A stretch of DNA of 44,053 nt from DASSTJ01 sp035707965 (lineage in GTDB: Bacteria > Actinomycetota > Actinomycetes > Actinomycetales > Angustibacteraceae). The notes beneath the pieces were generated by a model, which made no database searches, was not told the origin of the DNA, and saw only the letters and a list, made by a program, of their open reading frames with translations. The stretch is taken from the NCBI GenBank assembly GCA_035707965.1, contig DASSTJ010000052.1:1-44053 (forward strand). The letters run 5' to 3'. The position numbers were made by a program, and so were the translations under genes. Positions 31,974-39,603 of this stretch are shown piece after piece; positions within the stretch are counted from its first letter, which is position 1, and every line of letters begins with the position of its first letter.

Positions 31974-32756
31974 ATGAGCGACCCAGACCAGGCGGCCGTG
32001 TCCAGCCGTCCCACGCCGTCCGACTACCGCCGCTGGATCGAGGCCGACGCGCGGCTCCTGCTCGACGCCGCATGCTCCGCGCCGCAGGCGCCGGTGCCGA
32101 CCTGCCCAGGCTGGACGGCACGTGACGTCGTCGACCACACCGGCGAGGTGTACGCCCACAAGGTGGCGGCGATGCGCCTCGGGCGTCGGCCGCAGGAGGG
32201 GGAGTGGCCCTGGGCGCCGGACGACGACAGCGTCTTCGGCTGGTTCTCCGACCGGCTCGCCGAGCTGCTGCACGAGCTCGGGTCGCGTGACCCTGCCTCC
32301 CCGGCGTGGACGTGGTTCGACGAGGACCAGACGGTCGGCTTCTGGGCGCGCCGCATGGCGCACGAGACCGCCATCCACCGCGTCGATGCCGAGCTGGCGG
32401 CCGGGCGCTCGCCGACCGCGCACGACGAGGTGCTCGCGGTGGACGGTGTCGACGAGCTCGTCGGTACCTTCCTCGCGTCGGACGACGTTCTCGAGTCCGA
32501 GGCGCGCGACACCGGGTCGTGCGGAACGGTCCTCGTGGACGCCGGCGTTCGGTGCTGGCTCCTTGACCTCCCGGACGGTGGCACTGACGTGACCGTCCCG
32601 GCTCGGGCCGTGGAGTCGGACGCCCAGGTAGCGGGTTCTGCGACGGACCTCTACCGCGCCTTGTGGAACCGGCCGACGGACGGGGCCGTGCGGCGCGGGG
32701 GAGACGCCGAGGTGCTCCGCCGCCTCGACGCCCGGCTTCGTGACGCGACCGAGTGA
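31974..32756 (+). CDS. Maleylpyruvate-isomerase-family mycothiol-dependent enzyme
   Basis: 260 residues of the MDMPI/DinB-like superfamily, which uses mycothiol, the actinobacterial thiol. The N-terminal four-helix domain (about 15-155) shows PVPTCPGWTARDVVDHTGEVYAH and WFARRMAHETAIHR-like text (FWARRMAHETAIHRVDAE); His55 in VDHTGEVY and the His/Glu of HETAIHR are the likely metal ligands. A C-terminal MDMPI domain (about 165-255) follows with VDGVDELVGTFL and AGSATDLYRALWNRP. The substrate is unknown; homologues isomerise maleylpyruvate or act in thiol-dependent detoxification. The ATG at 31974 has a weak CAGGGT element six bases upstream. It stands 64 bases after the permease. Confidence 0.9.
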   Translation: MSDPDQAAVSSRPTPSDYRRWIEADARLLLDAACSAPQAPVPTCPGWTARDVVDHTGEVYAHKVAAMRLGRRPQEGEWPWAPDDDSVFGWFSDRLAELLHELGSRDPASPAWTWFDEDQTVGFWARRMAHETAIHRVDAELAAGRSPTAHDEVLAVDGVDELVGTFLASDDVLESEARDTGSCGTVLVDAGVRCWLLDLPDGGTDVTVPARAVESDAQVAGSATDLYRALWNRPTDGAVRRGGDAEVLRRLDARLRDATE

Positions 32757-32827
32757 CGGCCGGGAGCGAGACGGTGCGTGACCGGCGTTGCGCCAAGCGG
32801 CTGATCTCCCCGGGAAGAAGTTCGCTC

Positions 32828-32863
32828 GGCTAACCGTTAGCCGGGGTAATGAGTTATGCTAAC
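32828..32863. promoter_or_regulatory. marR promoter with two operator palindromes
   Basis: GGCTAAC-C-GTTAGCC (32828-32842) is a perfect inverted repeat, and GTTA-TGC-TAAC (32853-32863) is a second, shorter one with the same half-site. The -10 element TATGCT (32855-32860) lies inside the second and is six bases before the GTG at 32867, so the repressor would cover the promoter. The mRNA is probably leaderless. Confidence 0.8.
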
Positions 32864-32866
32864 GAG

Positions 32867-33349
32867 GTGCCGTCCACCACCGAGACCCCCGCTGCACCCA
32901 TCACCGCGTGCACCCCGACGGTGGCGGAGTGCCGCCCCGCCACCCTGGCCGCCGAGCTGCGCGTCGCGCTGATGCACGCCTCCCGTCGGCTGCGCCACGA
33001 GCGCGCGTCGGACGACATCACGCCCGGCCAGTACTCGGTGCTCGCGGTGATCGACCGCCACAAGGCCATGACGCCGCGCGACCTGGCTGCGCACGAGAAG
33101 GTGCAGCCGCCGTCGATGACGCGCACGCTCGCCACCCTCGAGGGGCTCGACCTCGTGGCCCGTGACGAGCACCCGACCGACCGTCGTCAGGTGCTGATCT
33201 CCCTGACGGACGCCGGACGCGCCGCGGTCAAGGAAACGCTTCGCCGCCGCGACCGCTGGCTCGCGCAGCGTCTCGGAGAGCTCGACCCCCAGGACCGGCA
33301 GACCCTCGCCCGCGCCGCCAAGATCCTCGCCCAGGTGTCCTCCTCATGA
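32867..33349 (+). CDS. MarR-family transcriptional regulator
   Basis: 160 residues from the GTG at 32867. A winged helix lies at about 40-120: LAAELRVALMHASRRLRHERASDDITPGQYSVLAVIDRHKAMTPRDLAAHEKVQPPSMTRTLATLEGLDLVARDEHPTDRRQVLISLTDAG. The D-x-R-(R/S) wing (EHPTDRRQV) is typical of MarR. No conserved Cys pair for redox sensing is seen in the DNA-binding part. It is coupled to the MFS gene by a 4-base ATGA overlap, and its own promoter carries two matching palindromes, so it is expected to repress itself and the exporter until a toxic ligand binds. The ATG at 32849 is an alternative start but lies within the operators. Confidence 0.92.
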   Translation: MPSTTETPAAPITACTPTVAECRPATLAAELRVALMHASRRLRHERASDDITPGQYSVLAVIDRHKAMTPRDLAAHEKVQPPSMTRTLATLEGLDLVARDEHPTDRRQVLISLTDAGRAAVKETLRRRDRWLAQRLGELDPQDRQTLARAAKILAQVSSS

Positions 33350-34692
33350 GTCCGACCTTCCGCGCCATGCGCGCATTCAACTACCGCATCTGGATGGCCG
33401 GTGCCGTCGTGTCGAACGTCGGCACGTGGATGCAGCGCGTCGCCCAGGACTGGCTGGTCCTGACGATCCTCACTGACAACTCGCCGGTGGCACTCGGCAT
33501 CACCACCGGGCTGCAGTTCGCCCCCATGCTGCTGCTCGCGCCGTTCGCCGGTCTCGTCGCGGACCGGCTGCCCAAGCGCCAGCTGCTCATCGGCACCCAG
33601 GCGTCCATGGGGTTCATGGGCTTCCTGCTCGGTGTGCTCGTGATGACCGGTACCGTCCAGCTCTGGCACGTCTACCTGCTGGCCCTCGGCCTCGGCATCA
33701 GCGCCGCCCTCGACGGGCCGACGCGTCAGGCGTTCGTCAGTGAGATGGTGCCGCGCGAGGACCTGTCCAACGCGGTCGGTCTCAACAGCGCCTCGTTCAA
33801 CTTCGCACGCCTGATCGGCCCGGGGCTCGCCGGCCTGCTGATCGCGTGGGTGGGCACCGGCCCGGTGTTCCTCATCAACGCCGCCAGCTTCCTGGCTGTC
33901 ATCGGGTCGCTCACGGCCATGCGCCGCAGCGAGCTGATGCCGTCACCACCCGTAGCGCGCGAGAAGGGGCAGCTGCGGGACGGCATCCGGTACGTCCGGG
34001 GTCGGCCCGACATCATCCTCATCCTGGTGATCGTCGGCATGATCGGCACGTTCGGCTTCAACTTCCAGATGACGACCGCCCTCATGGCGACCGAGATCTT
34101 CCACAAGGGCGCCAGCGAGTACGGGTTGCTCGGCTCGATCATGGCGATCGGCTCGCTGACCGGCGCTCTGCTGGCGGCCCGCCGCGAACGGCCGCGGCTG
34201 CGGCTGGTCATCGGCGCGGCTCTGGCGTTCGGGGTCTTCACGACCATCGCCTGCCTCATGCCCACGTACACGCTCTTCGCGATCGCGCTGGTGCCGGTCG
34301 GCGTCTCGTCGCTGACGCTGATGACGGCGGCCAACGCGACGGTCCAGCTCTCGGTGGCGCCCGAGATGCGGGGCCGCGTCCTCGCTCTCTACATGGCGGT
34401 CTTCATGGGCGGCACCCCGCTCGGTGCGCCGATCATCGGCTGGATCGGCGAGGTGCTCGGAGCGCGCTGGACGATCGGCGTCGGCGGTGGCGTGGCCCTG
34501 CTCACCGCCGGGGCGTGCCTCGCGTACCTCGTGCGCAGCCGGGACCTCACCGTCCGCTACCGCCTGCACACCACGCCGCACCTGCAGGTGTGGACCCCGC
34601 AGGCGCTGCGACGCGAGGAGGATCGGCAGCGCGAGCAGCTGCGCGAGGCCATCGCGGCGCACCAGGCAGCCGACACCAAGTCCGCCGCCTGA
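33346..34692 (+). CDS. MFS exporter controlled by MarR (MFS_3/EntS-like)
   Basis: 448 residues with about 12 membrane segments. The N-terminus (FNYRIWMAGAVVSNVGTWMQRVAQDWLVL) and the motif-A-like loop GLVADRLPKRQLLIGTQ, together with GPTRQAFVSEMVPREDLSNAVGLNSASFNFARLIGPGLAG, are the MFS_3 signature shared by EntS-type and drug exporters. The last 40 residues are a charged cytoplasmic tail (QALRREEDRQREQLREAIAAHQ). Its ATG overlaps the marR stop. Export of a drug or siderophore-like compound is inferred from the operon; the substrate is not known. Confidence 0.94.
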   Translation: MSPTFRAMRAFNYRIWMAGAVVSNVGTWMQRVAQDWLVLTILTDNSPVALGITTGLQFAPMLLLAPFAGLVADRLPKRQLLIGTQASMGFMGFLLGVLVMTGTVQLWHVYLLALGLGISAALDGPTRQAFVSEMVPREDLSNAVGLNSASFNFARLIGPGLAGLLIAWVGTGPVFLINAASFLAVIGSLTAMRRSELMPSPPVAREKGQLRDGIRYVRGRPDIILILVIVGMIGTFGFNFQMTTALMATEIFHKGASEYGLLGSIMAIGSLTGALLAARRERPRLRLVIGAALAFGVFTTIACLMPTYTLFAIALVPVGVSSLTLMTAANATVQLSVAPEMRGRVLALYMAVFMGGTPLGAPIIGWIGEVLGARWTIGVGGGVALLTAGACLAYLVRSRDLTVRYRLHTTPHLQVWTPQALRREEDRQREQLREAIAAHQAADTKSAA

Positions 34693-34710
34693 CGGTCAGC
34701 CCGCCGGACG

Positions 34711-34716
34711 TACGCT
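34711..34716 (+). promoter_or_regulatory. -10 element TACGCT of the 28-residue peptide gene
   Basis: TACGCT lies six bases before the GTG at 34723, identical in sequence and spacing to the DUF2530 promoter element. It argues that the tiny gene is transcribed on its own. Confidence 0.5.
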
Positions 34717-34722
34717 GCTGAG

Positions 34723-34809
34723 GTGACCCCCCGCACGCGCCGCTACATCGTCACGGCGACGCTGGCCGTGCTGGTCGTCGGCAGCCTCGTGGGTGCCTTC
34801 TTCCGCTGA
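34723..34809 (+). CDS. 28-residue leaderless membrane peptide
   Basis: A GTG at 34723 opens a 28-codon frame: a short basic head (VTPRTRRYI), one hydrophobic segment (VTATLAVLVVGSLVGAFF) and a final Arg before TGA. Positive residues first and a single span predict an inner-membrane peptide with the N-terminus inside. Support is the perfect TACGCT-6-GTG leaderless signal and the stop codon placed exactly in a shared terminator hairpin. It follows the MFS exporter by 30 bases. I know of similar tiny actinobacterial proteins but can name no function. It might assist the exporter (inference). Confidence 0.65.
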   Translation: MTPRTRRYIVTATLAVLVVGSLVGAFFR

Positions 34810-34828
34810 GCGGCTGCTCACCGCTCAG
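34806..34828. terminator. Shared hairpin holding both convergent stop codons
   Basis: CTGAGCGG (34806-34813) pairs perfectly with CCGCTCAG (34821-34828) around a 7-base loop. The left arm contains the TGA of the 28-residue gene (34807-34809), and the right arm contains the TCA, i.e. TGA on the - strand, of the transglycosylase gene (34825-34827). Confidence 0.8.
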
Positions 34829-36081
34829 GGCGCTGGAGCGACCGTCGTGGTCGTGGTGCTCGTCGTCGAGGTAGTGGTGCAGACCTGCGTCGGCGTCAAC
34901 AGGCCCAGCGGGTTCGTCACGAGCTCGGTGACGCACCTGACGATCGGCTGGTCCAGCGGTACGGGGATGGTCACGACCGATGTCACCAAAGATGCCACTG
35001 AGCTGACGCCCGCACCGACCGATGCGACCCCGGAGCCGACGGGTCCGCCCGCGGGAGGACGTGCGGGCGAGCCCGTCGGTGCCGAGGAGGGGGACGACGT
35101 GCCGCCCGCGGCCCCGTCGCCCCCTGCACCCGGAGTCGCAGCGCCGGCTCCAGGTGCACCGCCGGTCGACGTCCCCGGCCGTGCCGCGTCCGTCCCCTCG
35201 CCGGAGCCACCCTTGGAGGGCAGAGGCTCCGCGGACGCCGGCCCGGCCGGCCGAGCCGCCGGCAGCTCGTTCGCGGGCAGCGAGGTCACGCCGCGGCGGT
35301 AAGCGTCGGCGATCGCCATCACCGTGCGCGCGTAGCTGTCCGAGTTGTTGTAGCGGCGAATGGCTTGGTAGAGGTTGCCGGGCTGGCGCAGGTCGCCGGG
35401 GCCGGAGCACAGGTAGACGCCCGCCGACGTGGCGGCGTCCGCCAGGGACTGCGGGTTGCGCTGACCGTCCCCGTCGCCGTCCGCCGCCACGGACCGCCAC
35501 GTGCCCGGGATGAACTGCATCGGACCGACGGCCCGGTCGTACACGGTGTCGTGGTCCCAGCGGCCACCGTCGGTGTCGCGGATCAGAGCGGTGCCGGCGC
35601 GTCCGTCGAGGGGGATGCCGATGATGCCGGGACGAGCGATGCCCTGGGCGTCGAGGGCGTTGCCGCCGAAACGCGCGTGGTCGCTCTCCACCCGGCCGAT
35701 CGCCCCGAGCAGCGCCCAGTCCAGGTGGCAGCCGGGGTCGGCACGGTCGAGCAGTGCGGCAGCCCGTTGGTAGGCCGCCAGTGCCGGGGCGGGGATGCCG
35801 GGCCCGCTGTCGAGCCGGACCGGCTGGGTGCTGCCGGGTACCACGCCCTGGGGCAGCACCAGCGCGGGTGCGACGGGTGGGATGTCGGTGTCGAGAGTGG
35901 GGGACGGCATGGGTGCGGCCTGGGTGATGGGCGTCTCGGGCACCGAGGGCAGGGGTCCCCCGTCGGACGTCGCCCCGGTCTGGGTGAGTGCCACTCCGCT
36001 CGCCGCCAGCACCGCAGCGGGCACGAGTGCTGCCGCGGTGCGCCACCGCAGCGTGATCGTGATCGTCCGGTGCTTGCCCAC
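34825..36081 (-). CDS. Secreted lytic transglycosylase (MltB/SLT_2 type)
   Basis: 418 residues. It cuts the glycan chains of peptidoglycan outside the membrane. A signal peptide (basic head, then TAAALVPAAVLAASGVALTQTGA) is followed by a proline-rich linker and the catalytic domain (about 95-285), with catalytic Glu132 in GRVESDHARFGG. The remaining family text (GPMQFIPGTWRSVAADGDGDGQRNPQSLADAATSAGVYLCS and NLYQAIRRYNNSDSYARTVM) is complete. The last 130 residues are low-complexity (Gly/Ala/Pro-rich), then a Val-rich stretch and a poly-Thr tail (TTSTTSTTTTT) that may sit in or across the wall. The GTG at 36081 has GGGAGG about seven bases upstream. Confidence 0.93.
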   Translation of the reverse strand: MGKHRTITITLRWRTAAALVPAAVLAASGVALTQTGATSDGGPLPSVPETPITQAAPMPSPTLDTDIPPVAPALVLPQGVVPGSTQPVRLDSGPGIPAPALAAYQRAAALLDRADPGCHLDWALLGAIGRVESDHARFGGNALDAQGIARPGIIGIPLDGRAGTALIRDTDGGRWDHDTVYDRAVGPMQFIPGTWRSVAADGDGDGQRNPQSLADAATSAGVYLCSGPGDLRQPGNLYQAIRRYNNSDSYARTVMAIADAYRRGVTSLPANELPAARPAGPASAEPLPSKGGSGEGTDAARPGTSTGGAPGAGAATPGAGGDGAAGGTSSPSSAPTGSPARPPAGGPVGSGVASVGAGVSSVASLVTSVVTIPVPLDQPIVRCVTELVTNPLGLLTPTQVCTTTSTTSTTTTTVAPAP

Positions 36082-36212
36082 TGCTGACCTCCCGGCCGGT
36101 ACTCGCTGTCACGTGGCTCAACGAGCGCACCAGGAGAAGGTCACGGGTGGCGGTTCAGCTGCTGTGGACGGTTCGCTCGCTCTGGCGGTGGCTCTGCTCC
36201 ACGCAGACGGCT

Positions 36213-37253
36213 CTACCAGCGTTGCCGGGCTTCTTCGGCCCAACCGACCAGGCCGTCGAGGCGGACCCGCCGTCCGGTGTCGTCGAGCGCCCAGCCGGCC
36301 CAGTCGCCGAAGGCCTGCACGGTCTGCGACGCCACGAGCACCGCGTTCGTACGCGCCGTCCGCACGTGCCACGGGCGCAGCGTCGCCTGCACCCGCTCGC
36401 CCGAGACGCGCCACAGCCCTCGAGGGTGGTCGATGTCGTACTGCCAGGCCAGCTCCTCGCTGATCTTGTGCAGGCGGCCGTCGACGAGCAGCGCGTTCTC
36501 GGTCGAACCGGTCCCGACCGTCCACCTCCCGCCGACCTGCAGGCCGACCACCTCGCCGTCCACCCGGCCCGAGCCGGCACCCCAGTTCCAGGTGATGCGG
36601 TACGGCCAGCGTCCGCGGCCGTGGTCGAGCACCGCCCAGGAGTCGAGGGCGCTCACGTCGTGGGTACGGCCGTCGACCGACAGCCGCCCGCGGACCGGCC
36701 TCGCGACGTCCTTCACCGTGTACTGGAAGCGTGTGGGCGACCAGGGGACGACCACGGCAAGGCACTCGTGGCCGTCCGGCCGCTGGGCCACCAGGTCCAC
36801 CTGCACGCGTTCGGTCCGCGCGCGCAACCGGGTGCCCGCGGGCGTCTCGTCGATCGCGATGTCCAGCTGCCTGGTGCGCGCGTGGGCCGAGCCCTCGCCC
36901 AGCGTCGCAGGCAGCTCGACCGCACCGGCGAGCGGCACCAGCGCCGGCTGGTCGATCTCGGCCCCGGTCCGGCGGTCGAGCACCCACACCTGGTGCACGG
37001 CGGCGTACTCCAGGGACGACACCGTGATCGTCACGACGTGGTCGGGCGTGATGACGCCCCAGTACTCCCACCGCTTGGTGCGTCCCCAGCGGCCGGCCTT
37101 CGAGCGCACCCCCGGCCGAGGGTCGAGGCGGGTGTCGCGCAAGGGCTGCCGGCACCAGCCGACCGCCTCGGGGTTCAGGCGCCCGTCGGGCAGCGTGAGA
37201 GCCAGCCACTCGCCGTCGGGCGTCTCCAGCTCCAGCTCGCGCTCGGTGGTCAC
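36213..37253 (-). CDS. DUF2804 domain protein
   Basis: 346 residues, soluble, with no signal peptide. The beta-rich family text is seen in WCRQPLRDTRL, KRWEYWGVITPDHVVTITVSSLEYAAVHQVWVLDR, VKDVARPVRGRLSVDGRTHDVSALDSWAVLDHGRGRWPYRITWNWGAGSG and NALLVDGRLHKISEEL. DUF2804 proteins are related in fold to lipocalin-like and hydroxyneurosporene-synthase-like (CrtC) proteins, but their function is not established. The GTG at 37253 has TACGGT seven bases upstream, so it is probably leaderless. It is divergent from the methyltransferase gene. The 131-base gap before the transglycosylase start (36082-36212) shows no signal I can support. Confidence 0.9.
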   Translation of the reverse strand: MTTERELELETPDGEWLALTLPDGRLNPEAVGWCRQPLRDTRLDPRPGVRSKAGRWGRTKRWEYWGVITPDHVVTITVSSLEYAAVHQVWVLDRRTGAEIDQPALVPLAGAVELPATLGEGSAHARTRQLDIAIDETPAGTRLRARTERVQVDLVAQRPDGHECLAVVVPWSPTRFQYTVKDVARPVRGRLSVDGRTHDVSALDSWAVLDHGRGRWPYRITWNWGAGSGRVDGEVVGLQVGGRWTVGTGSTENALLVDGRLHKISEELAWQYDIDHPRGLWRVSGERVQATLRPWHVRTARTNAVLVASQTVQAFGDWAGWALDDTGRRVRLDGLVGWAEEARQRW

Positions 37254-37260
37254 GAGCCCG

Positions 37261-37298
37261 ACCGTACCGAGCGCCTGGACGCGCGGGTACGGGACAAT
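37261..37298. promoter_or_regulatory. Divergent pair of leaderless -10 elements
   Basis: On the - strand TACGGT (37261-37266) is seven bases before the DUF2804 start at 37253. On the + strand GACAAT (37293-37298) is five bases before the methyltransferase start at 37304. Both genes share a 50-base gap, so their polymerase sites must nearly touch. Confidence 0.5.
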
Positions 37299-37303
37299 GC
37301 GGT

Positions 37304-38509
37304 GTGCCTGAGGACCTGACGACCGCTCTCGCGTCGCTGCGGCCCCTGCTGCTCGACCCCCAGCGGCTGGTGCGTGCCGTGGCGGCCGGACGTCGACGGG
37401 CTGAGCAGCCGTCCGTCACGCGGGCCGAGCTGCGGCCGGTCGACCTCACGTCCGGCCCCCACCTGCAGGTCGTCACCACGGACGGCCGGCAGCCGACCAC
37501 CATGAACGCGCCGTTCGACGACGCGGGCGCCGTCGTCGACGGCCTGCTGGCCGAGCCGTTCGGCAGCTGGCACGTCGAGACGGTCGACGAGACGGTGCAG
37601 CTGCGGGTCACCAAGAAGGGCGCCGCGCAGGTGCACCGGGCGGCCACCACGAGCAGAGTCGTCGAGAGCCGGGCGCACGACCGCGTGAAGGAGCGGCTGC
37701 TCGACCCGGCCGACCCCCTGTTCGCCGTCCTCGGTGCCGACGCCGACAAGCGCCGTCAGGTCGACGCGTTCCTCCGCCAGCTGCAGGCAGGTCTGAACGA
37801 CCAGAAGAGGTTGCGTCACAACGAGACGCTTCGGGTCGTCGACCTCGGCTGCGGCAACGCCTACCTCACGTTCGCGGCCCACCGGTGGCTGGCTTCCGGG
37901 ACGTCCGGCGGCCCGCGCTCGGTCGAGACCGTCGGGGTCGATGTCCGGCCCGACATGGTGCGGCGCAACGCCGAGCTCGCCGAACGGCTCGGCATGTCGC
38001 GGCTGTCGTTCGAGGTCGGCTCCATCGTGGAGTCCCGCCCGCTGGCCGAGCCCCCGGACGTCGTGCTCGCGTTGCACGCCTGCGACACCGCCACCGACGA
38101 GGCACTGGCGCGGGCGGTGCGGTGGGAGGCGCCGTTGGTGCTGGCCGCACCCTGCTGCCACCACGACCTGCAGCGGCAGCTGGCGGAGAACCGGTCGCAG
38201 GGGCGGACGCCTCCCGAGCCCTACGGCGCCCTGGTGCGGCACGCGATCCTGCGCGAGCGGTTCACGGACGTGCTCACCGACAGCCTGCGCGCGCTGCTGC
38301 TGCGGATGCTGGGCTATCGCGTGGACGTCGTGGAGTTCGTCGACTCCCGCCACACCCCGCGCAACGCCATGATCCGTGCGGTGCGCACCGAGGCGCCCGC
38401 GCGCGCCGAGGTGCGTCAGGAGTACCGGCGGCTGACCCAGGAGTGGCAGGTCCGGCCGGCTCTCGAGCGTCTGCTCGAGGCCGAGGTCGCGAAGGCGCTC
38501 GAGGCATGA
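37304..38509 (+). CDS. SAM-dependent methyltransferase (METTL25/GSTCD-like)
   Basis: 401 residues. The N-terminal part (about 1-170) has a basic, beta-rich start and the conserved KKGAAQVHRA and RAHDRVKERLLDPADPLFAVLG. A Rossmann methyltransferase domain (about 175-350) follows with motif I VDLGCGNAYLTFAAHRWL, motif II TVGVDVRPDMV, LALHACDTATDEALARAV and APCCHHDLQ. The family (Methyltransf_32 type) is thought to act on RNA or protein; the target is unknown here. The GTG at 37304 has GACAAT five bases upstream. Its stop overlaps the start of the secreted-protein gene (ATGA). Confidence 0.9.
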   Translation: MPEDLTTALASLRPLLLDPQRLVRAVAAGRRRAEQPSVTRAELRPVDLTSGPHLQVVTTDGRQPTTMNAPFDDAGAVVDGLLAEPFGSWHVETVDETVQLRVTKKGAAQVHRAATTSRVVESRAHDRVKERLLDPADPLFAVLGADADKRRQVDAFLRQLQAGLNDQKRLRHNETLRVVDLGCGNAYLTFAAHRWLASGTSGGPRSVETVGVDVRPDMVRRNAELAERLGMSRLSFEVGSIVESRPLAEPPDVVLALHACDTATDEALARAVRWEAPLVLAAPCCHHDLQRQLAENRSQGRTPPEPYGALVRHAILRERFTDVLTDSLRALLLRMLGYRVDVVEFVDSRHTPRNAMIRAVRTEAPARAEVRQEYRRLTQEWQVRPALERLLEAEVAKALEA

Positions 38510-39591
38510 GGGCGCGTCCTGGCCTGGCTGCCGCCGTCGTCGCCACCGTGGCGCTCGTGGGCGTCCCCGCCGCGGCCGCGCAGACCACCGCGCAGACGAC
38601 GGCACCCGGCGCCACCCAGGTCGTCACGGTGAGCGACCCGCGGATAAGCGAGTCGAGCGGACTGGTGGCGAGCCCCACGCACCCCGGCCTCGTGTGGACC
38701 GTGAACGACTCGGGCCACACGGCGTCCGTCTTCGGCGTCTCGCTCGAGACCGGCCGCACGGTGGCGGTGCTGCGGCTGCGGGGCACCGACGCTCGGGACT
38801 GGGAGTCGATGGCGGCGCAGCGCGGCGCTGACGGCCGGGGGCTGCTGTGGGTGGGCGACACCGGTGACAACAGCGTCAAGCGCGAGAGCATCGTGCTGCG
38901 CCTGGTCCGCGAGCCGGCCACGATGCCGAAGGCGGGAGCCGTTGTCGACGTCACGCCGGTGTCGCTCCGGGTCCGCTACCCGGACGGCCCGCACGACGTC
39001 GAGGCGCTCGTCGCCACCCCGGACGGGCGCCTGCTCCTCGTGACCAAGGAGCTCTTCGCCGGCACCGTCTACGAGGTGCCCGCGCAGGCGGTCGCGACGG
39101 TGGTCGGGGGGACGTCGGTGAGCCAGCCGGTGACGGCACGGAACGTCGGCGGCGTGCGCCAGTCGCTCGTCACGGACGCCTCCTTGCTGCCGGACGGCCG
39201 CATCGTGCTGCGCGGCTACGTGGATGCCGTGATCTGCCGCGATCGCACCAAGGACGACCGCGGTCTGGAGGTGGAGCGCCGGATCCCGCTTCCACCGCAG
39301 GAGCAGGGCGAGACGCTGACCGTCGTGGACGGAGGCGCGGCGATCCTCGTCGGCTCGGAGGGCGTCAAGCAGCCGTTGTGGCGGGTGCCGCTCTCCGCTC
39401 CGCCAGCCGCGGGCGCGGCGACGGCGTCGGCCACCAGCGGCGCGGCGCCCTCAGCTGCCAGCCATCCGAGGACCACGGCCGCCGACCGCGCGCCCGCGAC
39501 CCCGAGCCACGACGTTCTGGTCTGGGCGCTGCGCATCGCCGCTCTCGTCCTCATCCCGATCGCGTTCCTGCTCGCGAGGCGCCGGCGCTGA
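38506..39591 (+). CDS. Secreted membrane-anchored protein, possibly beta-propeller
   Basis: 361 residues. A signal peptide (MRARPGLAAAVVATVALVGVPAAAAQ) is followed by a Thr/Ala-rich link, then a beta-rich part with propeller-like text: ISESSGLVASPTHPGLVWTVNDSG, DWESMAAQ, GLLWVGDTGDNSVKR, YPDGPHDVEALVATPDGRLLLVTKE. A disordered Ala/Pro/Thr stretch precedes a C-terminal hydrophobic segment and the basic end RRRR, so it should be anchored outside the membrane. The start ATG at 38506 overlaps the methyltransferase stop. The layout resembles actinobacterial esterase-like or phytase-like propellers, but I cannot name an activity. It is convergent with an MFS gene. Confidence 0.85.
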   Translation: MRARPGLAAAVVATVALVGVPAAAAQTTAQTTAPGATQVVTVSDPRISESSGLVASPTHPGLVWTVNDSGHTASVFGVSLETGRTVAVLRLRGTDARDWESMAAQRGADGRGLLWVGDTGDNSVKRESIVLRLVREPATMPKAGAVVDVTPVSLRVRYPDGPHDVEALVATPDGRLLLVTKELFAGTVYEVPAQAVATVVGGTSVSQPVTARNVGGVRQSLVTDASLLPDGRIVLRGYVDAVICRDRTKDDRGLEVERRIPLPPQEQGETLTVVDGGAAILVGSEGVKQPLWRVPLSAPPAAGAATASATSGAAPSAASHPRTTAADRAPATPSHDVLVWALRIAALVLIPIAFLLARRRR

Positions 39592-39603
39592 CCTTCCCCG
39601 GGC

